Positions 16,457-24,838 of a DNA stretch of 64,000 nt are shown here, piece by piece. Position numbers and translations under genes: made by a program. The stretch comes from Photobacterium sp. GB-56 (GTDB taxonomy: Bacteria > Pseudomonadota > Gammaproteobacteria > Enterobacterales > Vibrionaceae). The stretch is from positions 120,746 through 184,745 of the forward strand of contig NZ_PYNW01000008.1 of the NCBI RefSeq assembly GCF_003026105.1. Direction: 5' to 3'. A model generated the notes under the pieces. It was not told where the DNA came from, ran no database searches, and saw only the letters and a program-made list of their open reading frames with translations. Positions within the stretch are counted from its first letter, which is position 1. Each line of letters starts with the position of its first letter.

Positions 16457-16924
16457 TTAATACTGCATTAAATGCGGTGAGCTATAAGCGTTATTGTCAT
16501 TATGTTGGGGCATTTGAGTATACACTTGATTGAGCAATTCGCTGAAGTTCGCTGATAATATTCCGTTGCGCTGATTTAAGTCATGGCACTGTTTTACTAA
16601 GGTTTCTAACGTTTGCCATTGTTGCTGAAGTTTGCTTTTTATTGCATTTGGTAAAGCATGGATCAGTTTATTCATGCTTTGATTATTAATGGGTAAACCG
16701 AGCTTATGTAGTTGTTGTGCGCGCTGTTGGCTTCGTTGTGTCAGTTTGCTTAGCAGTGGCAGTTGTTGTTCCGTTAGCTGCGAAAGTAACATACCATCAA
16801 ATTTCAAATAGCATTGGTGCTGTTTTAACATCAGTTGATAAAGCTGGCGGTAATCAACAATATCGCACTGAATGTCTTTTATAAGTACAGTGAGCATTTG
16901 CTGTTTATTGTGAGGATTAGGCAT
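16457..16924 (-). CDS. flgN: FlgN-like flagellar export chaperone (lateral)
   Basis: A 155-residue, almost all-helical, Gln- and Leu-rich protein. FlgN proteins are poorly conserved; length, helical coiled-coil pattern (QLTEQQLPLLSKLTQRSQQRAQQLHKLG) and position next to flgM support the call. FlgN would bind FlgK and FlgL and bring them to the export gate. GGAG precedes the ATG at 16924; the stop of flgM is 30 bases upstream. Confidence 0.75.
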   Translation of the reverse strand: MPNPHNKQQMLTVLIKDIQCDIVDYRQLYQLMLKQHQCYLKFDGMLLSQLTEQQLPLLSKLTQRSQQRAQQLHKLGLPINNQSMNKLIHALPNAIKSKLQQQWQTLETLVKQCHDLNQRNGILSANFSELLNQVYTQMPQHNDNNAYSSPHLMQY

Positions 16925-16954
16925 GTTTTACTCCATATAACATTAGCAATGTGT

Positions 16955-17236
16955 TTATTCATGACCGGTATGAAATTGCAAAATCGCACTCGAAAGCGCT
17001 TCAATATCGAGGTTGATTTCTCCACGGTTTAGAGCATTTTTGATTTGTTCCACTTTTGCCATATCCACATCAGGTAGGGCATTTAACGGTTGCTGTGCTT
17101 GTGCTAACAGTTGGCTATCAATGGTGCTGGGCGTGTTGATAGCGCTATTTTTTACGGTCTGAGAGCTTGGTTGTTGTTCTGCTGGTTTTAACTGGGTATG
17201 GGAAAACTGCGCGGTTGCAATTTTATCTATTTTCAT
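16955..17236 (-). CDS. flgM: Anti-sigma-28 factor FlgM (lateral)
   Basis: 93 residues. The N-terminal half is polar and probably unfolded; the C-terminal half VDMAKVEQIKNALNRGEINLDIEALSSAIL is the sigma-28-binding helix region of FlgM, with the conserved K-V-x-x-I-K-x-A-I/L-x-x-G pattern. It should hold the FliA of this cluster (37315-38043) inactive until the hook is complete and FlgM is exported. AGGAATT lies ahead of the ATG. flgA, normally the neighbour, is separated by an inserted pilin gene. Confidence 0.85.
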   Translation of the reverse strand: MKIDKIATAQFSHTQLKPAEQQPSSQTVKNSAINTPSTIDSQLLAQAQQPLNALPDVDMAKVEQIKNALNRGEINLDIEALSSAILQFHTGHE

Positions 17237-17481
17237 CGTTTTAATTCCTAAACAAGACGCTTAGTGTACTTAGGCGACCAAACTCATAGGAAGATTAAAT
17301 AAGAAATGACAGTTTCAGTATTTTTATCGAAAATAGTGTTAGAGCGTATACGATAGATAACGTTCGTGGATATAGTAATCGAACGGTCTCGAAGAAACAA
17401 AGCTGTTATGCATACCGAAAACTCATTGTGATTGTTTAAAATCACGCATGGCTTAATCCATTTTCATGTTGAGCGTCTTGA

Positions 17482-18054
17482 ATGAAAAAAAGTAAAGGTT
17501 TCACACTGATAGAAATCGTCGTTGTTATTGTTATTCTAGGAATATTAGCTGTCGTTGCAGTCCCAAAATTCTTAAATATTCAGCGTGATGCAAGAATAGC
17601 TACCCTAAAAGCGACAAAAGGGGCCTTAGAGTCTTCATTTGCTATATTTGCAGCAAAGACGGAATTACCATCTGCAAACATTTATACTGATAAGTATGGC
17701 TATAGGTTTATGCTTAGTGGAAGCTCGACTACACCGAGTAATGAAAATAAAGGCATTCGTATATCAAATTATGATAATTACCCGTGGTTTAGCTCTATTA
17801 GCTCTAAAACTGAATATTCAGGCATCGAAGCAATAAAAAAACTGGCTAACATTGACGTATACCCTCTGGATAACAAGGGTAATGCAACACACAAATTAAA
17901 CATTGAATTTTATACAAATACAGACGGTGATTTTAGAATTTTCCCACAAGTAAATGATTACTATAGTCACCCTGAACAAAAGAAATGCTACTTACAATAT
18001 AACGTTGATAATCTAGCTAAACCACATTTTACATTGTTCACATCTGATTGCTGA
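17482..18054 (+). CDS. Orphan type IV pilin (MSHA-pilin-like)
   Basis: A 190-residue class IV prepilin. KKSKG|FTLIEIVVVIVILGILAVVA has the short basic leader, the Gly-Phe cleavage site and Glu5, followed by the hydrophobic assembly helix. The globular part has a terminal Cys pair (KKCYLQYN … FTSDC) that can form the D-loop disulfide. The pattern VVAVPKFLNIQRDAR is MshA-like. No pilus assembly or prepilin peptidase gene is near, so it must use machinery encoded elsewhere. It is read opposite to flgM and flgA and splits them, so it was probably inserted into an flgAMN unit. It has its own terminator. Confidence 0.88.
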   Translation: MKKSKGFTLIEIVVVIVILGILAVVAVPKFLNIQRDARIATLKATKGALESSFAIFAAKTELPSANIYTDKYGYRFMLSGSSTTPSNENKGIRISNYDNYPWFSSISSKTEYSGIEAIKKLANIDVYPLDNKGNATHKLNIEFYTNTDGDFRIFPQVNDYYSHPEQKKCYLQYNVDNLAKPHFTLFTSDC

Positions 18055-18071
18055 TAACCGAAACGTTAAGT

Positions 18072-18101
18072 AGCCCTATTCATTAAAAGAATAGGGCTTT
18101 C
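18072..18101 (+). terminator. Terminator after the pilin gene
   Basis: AGCCCTATTC (18072-18081) and its exact complement GAATAGGGCT (18089-18098) with a 7-base loop, followed by TTTCT. It lies 18 bases after the pilin stop codon. Confidence 0.85.
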
Positions 18102-18225
18102 TCACAGAAGCATAATCATTGTTGATTGTTCTTATGTAATGTCGGGATGCGAAGCATAAAACAACAAGTTGAGCTCTATTTATTATCAATGCTTATATTT
18201 AATGTAGCGGTTATTTTTACTTATT

Positions 18226-19020
18226 TTAAAATATTGTTTCTACTTTCCCTTGTGCAACAACACGAGCATGAATGACTTTTTGAGTTGCTGTATTCTCTAC
18301 TTTAATTTGTTCGTACATTTTTCCATGTTCTAACGCCATTCCTTTGGTTGATGCTTCAAATTTACCTTTCTTAGCGACAATCAGTACTTGATCCCCTTTG
18401 TTAATCAGAAACGGCTTTTTTAACACGTTTTCAGTAATCAGTTGTCCTTGGCGAATTCGACGGATGGCATGTAACCCTATCACTTGATCCGCATCAGTGA
18501 TGATGTTCTTAGGTGCTTTTAGTTGCAGTTTTTTGCTGTCGAGCATGTCCATTGTAATAACCTCGTCGCGATGGATTAACGTGCGGGCTACCATTACTGG
18601 TAGTGTTAATTGGACATAAACCGTTGCATTGAGTCGCCAGTTCACTGTTGGGCTTTCACACTTAACTTGTCTTTTTAATCTGCCTACGGGCTGCGATTGA
18701 TTATCTTGTGCAGTAAAACGAACAGGTTCAGGGCAATGAGGTAATGATGATATGGCCTTCGGAATATTGACCTTTATATTTGGAACCACTTTTTTCCAGC
18801 CATGAATATCACTGTAATGCTGGATCTCATTTTTTATTTCGTTTACCAAGGCGCTTTTAATTTTCTGTATATTAACGCTATTTGAGGTTATTAATTTAAC
18901 CTCTTGTAAATTATCAGCAAAAACGCTAAAAGGTAAAAATATAACTAGAATTATTAAATATGTTAAACTCACAAATGCTTTTTTTGCTGGGTTTGACACC
19001 ACTTCAAGTATCTTCAACAT
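18226..19020 (-). CDS. flgA: Flagellar P-ring assembly chaperone FlgA (lateral)
   Basis: 264 residues with a signal peptide (VSLTYLIILVIFLPFSVFA, cleaved before DNLQE). The C-terminal two thirds form the SAF-like FlgA domain: VYVQLTLPVMVARTLIHRDEVITMDML, then IGLHAIRRIRQGQLITENVL and LINKGDQVLIVAKKGKFEASTKGMALEHG. FlgA is a periplasmic chaperone for FlgI polymerisation. I use the ATG at 19020 rather than the GTG two codons upstream. It is divergent from flgB, with a short secreted-protein gene between. Confidence 0.88.
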   Translation of the reverse strand: MLKILEVVSNPAKKAFVSLTYLIILVIFLPFSVFADNLQEVKLITSNSVNIQKIKSALVNEIKNEIQHYSDIHGWKKVVPNIKVNIPKAISSLPHCPEPVRFTAQDNQSQPVGRLKRQVKCESPTVNWRLNATVYVQLTLPVMVARTLIHRDEVITMDMLDSKKLQLKAPKNIITDADQVIGLHAIRRIRQGQLITENVLKKPFLINKGDQVLIVAKKGKFEASTKGMALEHGKMYEQIKVENTATQKVIHARVVAQGKVETIF

Positions 19021-19202
19021 GTTCACTCTTAGTTACATTATTAATGTTAAATTAGCATGCCTTTAATAGTCGCTTTCTACAAAGGCATTAATTAGATGAA
19101 GTTATCTGATTTATTGATGATAACCTTATGATTTAATAAATAATTTAGGTTTAAGAGTGCTCTTGTAAATATTAAAACTCAATTATTAATAATAACTTAG
19201 CA

Positions 19203-19433
19203 TCAATAGTAAGTCATGATATATAACTTTGCTAAAGGGTTTGATGGTATCTCTTCTTCTTTGATACTAAAACGGCTTTTATCTGACGTAATATCACCTA
19301 TATTCTTGATTTTGCTTGATATTATTCTTTCTGCGGGTTCCGTTACTTTTCCAATAAATGTTATGGTTATCTCTTCACTAAAACTTGATTGTGATAAGCA
19401 TAATAAAATAAAACTAACTATAAATTTAAACAT
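19203..19433 (-). CDS. Small secreted protein of unknown function
   Basis: 76 residues with a clear signal peptide (MFKFIVSFILLCLSQSSFS, cleaved before EEITITF). The mature 57 residues begin like a fimbrial-type beta strand (EITITFIGKVTEPAERI) but lack the cysteines of type 1 fimbrial subunits and then become Lys/Glu/Ser-rich. AGAGA precedes the ATG. It could be a truncated adhesin or a small periplasmic protein. It is inserted between flgA and flgB, and I do not recognise its family. Confidence 0.6.
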   Translation of the reverse strand: MFKFIVSFILLCLSQSSFSEEITITFIGKVTEPAERIISSKIKNIGDITSDKSRFSIKEEEIPSNPLAKLYIMTYY

Positions 19434-19786
19434 TTTTCTCTCGATAAGTTTTTTGTATTAGTAATTAAAGGCAAGATTAGTGCCAATACTTATTAGACTT
19501 ATATTTCTATGTGGATGATGTGGTTTGAGAGCGGAAAATAACTTCATACCTAGTGTTTAGTCAAGCTTTTTATGCAGGTATGTCTAGATATTTATTATAT
19601 TTAAATGTTGAGATAGAGATAGTTAAATATAAAAACTGTTATTAAGTTTGAAATAGATTCATTAATAGTATCAAAGGAATAATTACATTTAGTTCAATCG
19701 TGTTATTTCCTTTCCGATTATTTCCCCTATGGGAAGTTAACTTTCCGTATTTAAATATAACTCCCTGATAATATTTAAAAAATATT
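19434..19786. other. Upstream control region of the rod/hook operon
   Basis: Non-coding. A TTTCC motif recurs (about 19706-19750: TTTCCTTTCCG, TTTCCCC, CTTTCCG) and includes the palindrome TTCCC-CTAT-GGGAA at 19722-19735, 50-65 bases upstream of the sigma-54 promoter at 19787. This is where an activator such as LafK would be expected to bind. A related CGGAAAT/ATTTCCG palindrome lies upstream of the fliD operon at 41788-41804. Confidence 0.5.
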
Positions 19787-19803
19787 TTGGCACGCATTTT
19801 GGA
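19787..19803 (+). promoter_or_regulatory. Sigma-54 promoter of flgBCDEFGHIJKL
   Basis: TTGGCACG at 19787-19794, four bases, then TTGGA (19799-19803). The -24 box is a perfect match to TGGCACG; the -12 has TTGG in place of TTGC. It lies about 50 bases before the flgB start codon, and lateral rod/hook genes of Vibrionaceae are known sigma-54/LafK targets. Confidence 0.75.
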
Positions 19804-19851
19804 TTAATACACTCTATTGCAATCTTGGTTGTACTGTCTAAGGAGTGGTTA

Positions 19852-20214
19852 ATGGCAATAAGTTTTGAAAATGCACTTGGTGTTCATCCTCAAACGCTCG
19901 ATTTTCGGGTGCAAAGAGCCAAAGTGCTTGCCAGTAATTTAGCAAATGTAGATACCCCTGGATACTTAGCAAAAGATATTCGTTTTGATGCCATTGTAAG
20001 TCAAATGGGTTTTGGAAAAGTACAAAAAGCCCCGACACAACTTGTGGTGTCTGATGGTTACGCTGTGCCTTACCAGAACTCAAAAGATGGCAATACGGTA
20101 GAGCTCAGTGTCGAGCAGGCAAAGTTTACTAAAAACAACATGGATTTTCAGAGCAGCTTAACGTTTATGAATATGAAATTTAAGGGCTTAGCTGCCGTGA
20201 TTAAAGGACGTTAA
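19852..20214 (+). CDS. flgB: Flagellar proximal rod protein FlgB (lateral)
   Basis: 120 residues. The conserved rod N-terminus is seen as RAKVLASNLANVDTPGYLAKDIRFDA (about 24-48), and NNMDFQSSLTFMNMKFKGLAAVI is the C-terminal helix. FlgB forms the innermost rod. ATG at 19852 follows AAGGAG (19840-19845), better placed than the upstream in-frame codon. It is the first gene of a ten-gene plus-strand operon, behind a sigma-54 promoter, and is followed 2 bases later by flgC. Confidence 0.92.
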   Translation: MAISFENALGVHPQTLDFRVQRAKVLASNLANVDTPGYLAKDIRFDAIVSQMGFGKVQKAPTQLVVSDGYAVPYQNSKDGNTVELSVEQAKFTKNNMDFQSSLTFMNMKFKGLAAVIKGR

Positions 20215-20216
20215 CA

Positions 20217-20651
20217 ATGGCATTTACTGATATTTATTCCATAGCGGGTTCTGCAATGAATGCGCAAACCATACGTTTAAATACTGTCGCAAGTAATTTA
20301 GCGAATGCCGATGCTGTTGCCGCTAATCCTAACGATGCTTACAAGGCGTTAAAACCTGTATTCGCCACCGTTTACAACAAAACTCAATTAACAGGGGATC
20401 AAGCAGATTACCCGAGTGCTGAAGTGCGCATTATGGATGTGGTTCAACATGCTGGAGAGGCTGAAAAACGCTTTGAGCCGAGTAACCCACTGGCCAATGA
20501 AGAAGGGTATGTTTATTACCCTGATATAGATGTAGTCGCAGAGATGGCAGACATGATGTCAGCTACCCGCAGTTTTGAAACCAATGTAGAAGTGCTGAGT
20601 AATGTGAAAAGCATGCAGCAAGGGTTGCTTCGTTTAGGTGAGGGTAACTGA
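20217..20651 (+). CDS. flgC: Flagellar rod protein FlgC (lateral)
   Basis: 144 residues. AGSAMNAQTIRLNTVASNLANAD is the N-terminal rod helix, YVYYPDIDVVAEMADMMSATRSFETNVEVL the C-terminal one, both typical of FlgC. It follows flgB by 2 bases and its stop overlaps the flgD start (TGATG), so the products are translated together. Confidence 0.93.
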   Translation: MAFTDIYSIAGSAMNAQTIRLNTVASNLANADAVAANPNDAYKALKPVFATVYNKTQLTGDQADYPSAEVRIMDVVQHAGEAEKRFEPSNPLANEEGYVYYPDIDVVAEMADMMSATRSFETNVEVLSNVKSMQQGLLRLGEGN

Positions 20652-21328
20652 TGACCATTGCACAATTTAACGCACTGAGTACCGATGTGCCTGCGATTGA
20701 GTCGACCAATATGGCTGTCGCGGGTAACCCGAATAATGCCAACGATGCTAACTCATTAAAAAATGAATTCATTAATTTAATGGTGGCTCAAATTCAAAAC
20801 CAAGATCCGTTAAATCCGCTTGATGGTACTGAATATGTCGGCCAATTAGCGCAATTTTCTCAGGTTGAAAGTACCGAGAATATGGCGAAGTTGATGCAAA
20901 ACAGCATGGTTTTACTGGATAACATGCAAGTCCTTTCAACGGCAGGGTTAGTAGGGCAAACCGTTTATGTTGAAGGTAATGAGGTTGCATTAACGGATGC
21001 TAAGCAGCAAGGACGGATCGAATTAGACCATGCATCGAGTACCGTCTCGATTGTTTTAACAGATCAACTTGGTAATAAAAAAGTGATGCCGTTAGGCCCT
21101 AAAAATAAGGGGGAAGTAGAATTTACGATTGATCCTAACGCGTTGGGTTTAGCTAAAGGGCAATATCAAATCAGTGTTGAGGTGGCGAAAGATATACCAC
21201 AACCCAGTGTTCTGCTCGCAGGAGAAGTATCGCAGGTCCGCGTGCCCTCTAATGGCGGTGCCGCGTTGGTAAATGTTGAAGGTATTGGTCGAGTACCGTT
21301 TTATCAAATTAGCCAGTTTGGCGAGTAA
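20651..21328 (+). CDS. flgD: Hook cap protein FlgD (lateral)
   Basis: 225 residues. LKNEFINLMVAQIQNQDPLNPLDGTEYVGQLAQFSQVESTENM (about 36-78) is the FlgD signature; residues 95-200 form the FlgD immunoglobulin-like and tudor-like hook cap. FlgD caps the growing hook and is later lost. The start overlaps the flgC stop by 1 base. Confidence 0.93.
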   Translation: MTIAQFNALSTDVPAIESTNMAVAGNPNNANDANSLKNEFINLMVAQIQNQDPLNPLDGTEYVGQLAQFSQVESTENMAKLMQNSMVLLDNMQVLSTAGLVGQTVYVEGNEVALTDAKQQGRIELDHASSTVSIVLTDQLGNKKVMPLGPKNKGEVEFTIDPNALGLAKGQYQISVEVAKDIPQPSVLLAGEVSQVRVPSNGGAALVNVEGIGRVPFYQISQFGE

Positions 21329-21398
21329 ATCTATTTAAGCTTTCGCTTGGTTTAAACCGTGAACGAAAGTAATCAAGGAATGAAGAGAAGAGGAAGTT

Positions 21399-22595
21399 AT
21401 GAGTTTTGATATCGCATTAAGTGGATTAGACGCAACCAATGTTCAGTTAAATACTATTAGTAATAATATTGCCAATGTTTCTACCTCGGGTTTTAAGGAG
21501 TCACGTACTGAATTTTCAGCGGTATACAATGGTATGCAAGCCGGAGGGGTTGAAGTTGCTGCTATTTCGCAGAACTTTGATAAAACAGGCTCAATTACCG
21601 GGACTGGTCGACCGTTAGATCTGGCGATTTCGGGAAGCGGATTTTTTGTCACTAAAGATCATACTGGGCAAACCTTATATACCCGCTCAGGCGTGTTTGG
21701 TTCTGATAAAGATAACAACATTGTTAGTAATAATGGCGCCAAGCTTCAAGGCTATACCGTTGATGCAAATAACAATTTACAAGCTGGCGCAGTCGGTAAT
21801 TTAAAAATCACCACCGGTTCACTGCCAGCAAAAGCGACAGATGAGCTTGCTTTTGTAGCTAACTTAGATGCCCGTTCGAGTGTGATTGATCCTGCCATTA
21901 ATCCTTTCGATCCTAATGCGACTGACAGCTTTAACTCTTCTTATACTTCTAAAGTTTATGACTCTTTAGGTAACCCCCACACCGTTACACAGTACTTCAC
22001 CAAAACCAATGCCAATGAGTGGCAGGTAAATGTGGTCGTTGATGGCGCGGCTACCCCGACGCAAACCCAAAATGTTGTTTTTAATACCGACGGTACATTG
22101 CAATCACCAACGACTCCTTTTGTTGTGAATTTCAACCCTGCAGGTGCGGATGCGGCGAATATCAATATTGATATAGCTGGGACGACTCAGTTTGGTGCGG
22201 ATTTTGGCGTGAGTACCAATGCGCCGAATGGCTATACCTCGGGTGAGCTTGCTGGTGTGCGTGTTGAAGATAATGGGATGGTGTTTGCTACTTACACTAA
22301 TGGACAATCTCAGTTACAAGGTCAAGTGATGCTGGCTGATTTTGCCAACCCTCAAGGATTGGTAAAAACCAATGGCACTTCTTGGATCCAAAGCTTCAGC
22401 TCGGGTGCTCCTGTTAATGGTGCGCCAAGTACGGGGACCTTAGGTGGATTAGTTGCTGGCGCTTTAGAAGGCTCAAATGTTGATCTCACCAGTGAACTGG
22501 TAAGCCTAATGACCGCTCAGCGCAACTATCAAGCCAATGCCAAAACTATATCGACGTCAGATAAATTAACGCAATCACTCTTTAACGCGGTGTAG
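21399..22595 (+). CDS. flgE: Hook protein FlgE (lateral)
   Basis: 398 residues. MSFDIALSGLDATNVQLNTISNNIANVSTSGFKESRTEF is the rod/hook N-terminus, a FlgE D1-D2 region spans the middle (PFDPNATDSFNSSYTSKVYDSLGNPHTVTQYF), and LVSLMTAQRNYQANAKTISTSDKLTQSLFN is the C-terminal helix. It forms the hook. AGAGGAAG lies before the ATG; 70 bases separate it from flgD. Confidence 0.94.
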   Translation: MSFDIALSGLDATNVQLNTISNNIANVSTSGFKESRTEFSAVYNGMQAGGVEVAAISQNFDKTGSITGTGRPLDLAISGSGFFVTKDHTGQTLYTRSGVFGSDKDNNIVSNNGAKLQGYTVDANNNLQAGAVGNLKITTGSLPAKATDELAFVANLDARSSVIDPAINPFDPNATDSFNSSYTSKVYDSLGNPHTVTQYFTKTNANEWQVNVVVDGAATPTQTQNVVFNTDGTLQSPTTPFVVNFNPAGADAANINIDIAGTTQFGADFGVSTNAPNGYTSGELAGVRVEDNGMVFATYTNGQSQLQGQVMLADFANPQGLVKTNGTSWIQSFSSGAPVNGAPSTGTLGGLVAGALEGSNVDLTSELVSLMTAQRNYQANAKTISTSDKLTQSLFNAV

Positions 22596-22607
22596 TGAGA
22601 GGCTGTT

Positions 22608-23339
22608 ATGGATAGTTTTTTATATACCGCAACCAGTGGCGCAAGCCGAGTGATGAAAGCGCAGCACGTGCGTTCAAATAACTTATCAAATGCTGACACA
22701 GCAGGTTTTCGTGCTGATATGGAGCGAGTGAAAAGTATCCCGTTACAGGGCGCGGGATTTGATGGTCGCACTATGGTTGTAACTAACTCAGCAGCGACAC
22801 GCTTTGATGCAGGGGATGTGATCAAAACAGGGCGCGCACTGGATATTGCGATTAATGGTGATGGCTTTTTTACCGTACAAACTGTCGCTGGTAATGAAGC
22901 CTATACCCGTGCTGGCAACATTCGTGTTGATGATCAAGGCATGATGCGAGTTAACGGTTTTCCATTGATGTCAGAAGGGGAAGCCTTAGTGCTACCAGAA
23001 CATCAAGATGTGGAAATCAGCGATAAAGGTGTGGTGACTGTGGTGCCTCCTGGCGGTGGTGCCAAGCTTGAAGTCGGACAATTAAAGTTGGTTAATCCGG
23101 AGTTTAATCAACTGCAAAAACAAAGTGATGGCTTATTACATCCTGTAAATGACCAAGTCTTTGCTCAAGACCCGAGTGTAGCGATGACGGCTGGGCATTT
23201 AGAAGGCAGTAACGTGTCGGCGATTAATGAGCTGGTTAGTGTGATGTCGCTAACTCGTAACTTTGAAATGCAAGTGCGAATGATGAAAACCGCAGAAACT
23301 TTAGCACAAGCTGGAACCCGCTTAATGAACCCACGTTAA
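22608..23339 (+). CDS. flgF: Flagellar proximal rod protein FlgF (lateral)
   Basis: 243 residues with the axial-protein N-terminus (FLYTATSGASRVMKAQHVRSNNLSNADTAGFRADM), the D1 segment beginning GRALDIAINGDGFFTVQT, and the C-terminal helix INELVSVMSLTRNFEMQVRMMKTAE. FlgF is a rod component next to FlgG. It follows flgE by 12 bases. Confidence 0.93.
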   Translation: MDSFLYTATSGASRVMKAQHVRSNNLSNADTAGFRADMERVKSIPLQGAGFDGRTMVVTNSAATRFDAGDVIKTGRALDIAINGDGFFTVQTVAGNEAYTRAGNIRVDDQGMMRVNGFPLMSEGEALVLPEHQDVEISDKGVVTVVPPGGGAKLEVGQLKLVNPEFNQLQKQSDGLLHPVNDQVFAQDPSVAMTAGHLEGSNVSAINELVSVMSLTRNFEMQVRMMKTAETLAQAGTRLMNPR

Positions 23340-23374
23340 TCACGTAGGTAAACATAATTACAAGGAGAGTCATC

Positions 23375-24160
23375 ATGCATTCAGCACTTTGGGTCAGTAA
23401 AACAGGAATGGCAGCACAAGATACAAAAATGACTGCGATTTCCAACAACCTTGCCAATGTTAATACGGTAGGTTTTAAGCGTGATCGTGTTGTTTTTGAA
23501 GATTTGTTTTACAGTATTCAACGTCAACCAGGGGCGCAAGTTGATCAGTTAAATCAATTACCGAGTGGAGTACAGCTTGGTAGTGGTGTGCGTGTAGTCG
23601 GTACACAAAAAGTGTTTACGCAAGGGAATTCACAAAATACCCAACAACAGTTGGATCTTGCTGTAATGGGATCGGGCTTTTTCCAAATAGAAAATTCCGA
23701 TGGTGAAGTGATGTTTAGCCGTAATGGCCAGTTTCACGTTAACTCTGAAGGCTTAATGGTGAACGGACAAGGTCTGCCACTTCAACCGCAAATTCAAATA
23801 CCTGAAGAAGCGAATACGATATCCATTGGTGTTGATGGCCTTGTCACGGCGACGCTAGCAGGGGATCCTCAGCCGCAAGAGTTAGGGCAAATTACCTTAG
23901 CGAAATTTATTAATCCAGCAGGCTTAGAAGCGGTGGGCGGTAACCTTTATAAAGAGACACAAGCCAGTGGTCAGCCGCAAGAAATGATTGCAGGCACTGA
24001 TGGCGCAGGCAGTTTGAAACAAGGGGCGCTAGAAGGTTCGAACGTGCAAGTAGTTGAAGAAATGGTCGATATGATCACCACTCAACGCGCTTATGAAATG
24101 AATGCCAAAGTCGTTTCTGCCGCTGATGACATGCTGAAATTTGTCGCTCAAGCCGTGTAA
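23375..24160 (+). CDS. flgG: Flagellar distal rod protein FlgG (lateral)
   Basis: 261 residues, the standard FlgG length. N-terminus MHSALWVSKTGMAAQDTKMTAISNNLANVNTVGFKRDR, then LDLAVMGSGFFQI, and C-terminus EMVDMITTQRAYEMNAKVVSAADDMLKF. FlgG forms the distal rod that spans the periplasm. AAGGAG precedes the ATG. Confidence 0.95.
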   Translation: MHSALWVSKTGMAAQDTKMTAISNNLANVNTVGFKRDRVVFEDLFYSIQRQPGAQVDQLNQLPSGVQLGSGVRVVGTQKVFTQGNSQNTQQQLDLAVMGSGFFQIENSDGEVMFSRNGQFHVNSEGLMVNGQGLPLQPQIQIPEEANTISIGVDGLVTATLAGDPQPQELGQITLAKFINPAGLEAVGGNLYKETQASGQPQEMIAGTDGAGSLKQGALEGSNVQVVEEMVDMITTQRAYEMNAKVVSAADDMLKFVAQAV

Positions 24161-24169
24161 GGAGTGAGG

Positions 24170-24838
24170 ATGAAGACGCTTTTAATGCTGCTATGTTTGC
24201 TCTCATTTGTATCAGGTTGTGCGGTGCGTGAAGAGTTTATTCCGCCTGAACCTAATGATGCTGCATTTGCGCCACCGGATCTTGATTACAGCTTACCTGA
24301 AGCCAAGCATGGCAGCTTGTATCGCCATAATTATTCGATGACCTTGTTTCAAGATCGCCGTGCCTATCGGGTCGGCGATGTATTAACGGTGGAGTTGGAT
24401 GAGCAAACGCAGTCAAGCAAAAAAGCCAATACCAAGTTTGGTAAATCTTCCTCTATTGAATTTGCAGCGCCAACATTAGGTAATAAAACCTTTGATGATC
24501 TCTCTGCCAGTGTTAGCGGTGATCGTGGTTTTGATGGCACTGCTGCCAGCACTCAAGGTAATAAGTTGCAAGGGGCAATCACTGTCACTGTTCATAAGGT
24601 ATTACCTAATGGCGTGTTGATGATCCGCGGTGAAAAGTGGATCCGACTTAACCAAGGGGATGAATATATACGCTTAACGGGCGTGGTTCGGGTTGATGAT
24701 GTTAATCGTCATAACCAAGTGTCTTCTCAACGTATTGGTGATGCGAGGATCACTTATTCTGGCAGAGGCGCACTGGCTGATAGCAATGCTGCAGGCTGGT
24801 TAACGCAATTTTTCACTAGCCCATGGATGCCTTTCTAA
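24170..24838 (+). CDS. flgH: Flagellar L-ring lipoprotein FlgH (lateral)
   Basis: 222 residues. The signal ends in a lipobox (SFVSGC), so the protein is lipidated and inserted in the outer membrane as the L ring. The body matches Flg[57 protein letters not shown] and the [11 protein letters not shown] segment. The ATG at 24170 (GGAG at 24161) is preferred to the GTG at 24164. The end overlaps the flgI start (TAATG). Confidence 0.93.
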   Translation: MKTLLMLLCLLSFVSGCAVREEFIPPEPNDAAFAPPDLDYSLPEAKHGSLYRHNYSMTLFQDRRAYRVGDVLTVELDEQTQSSKKANTKFGKSSSIEFAAPTLGNKTFDDLSASVSGDRGFDGTAASTQGNKLQGAITVTVHKVLPNGVLMIRGEKWIRLNQGDEYIRLTGVVRVDDVNRHNQVSSQRIGDARITYSGRGALADSNAAGWLTQFFTSPWMPF

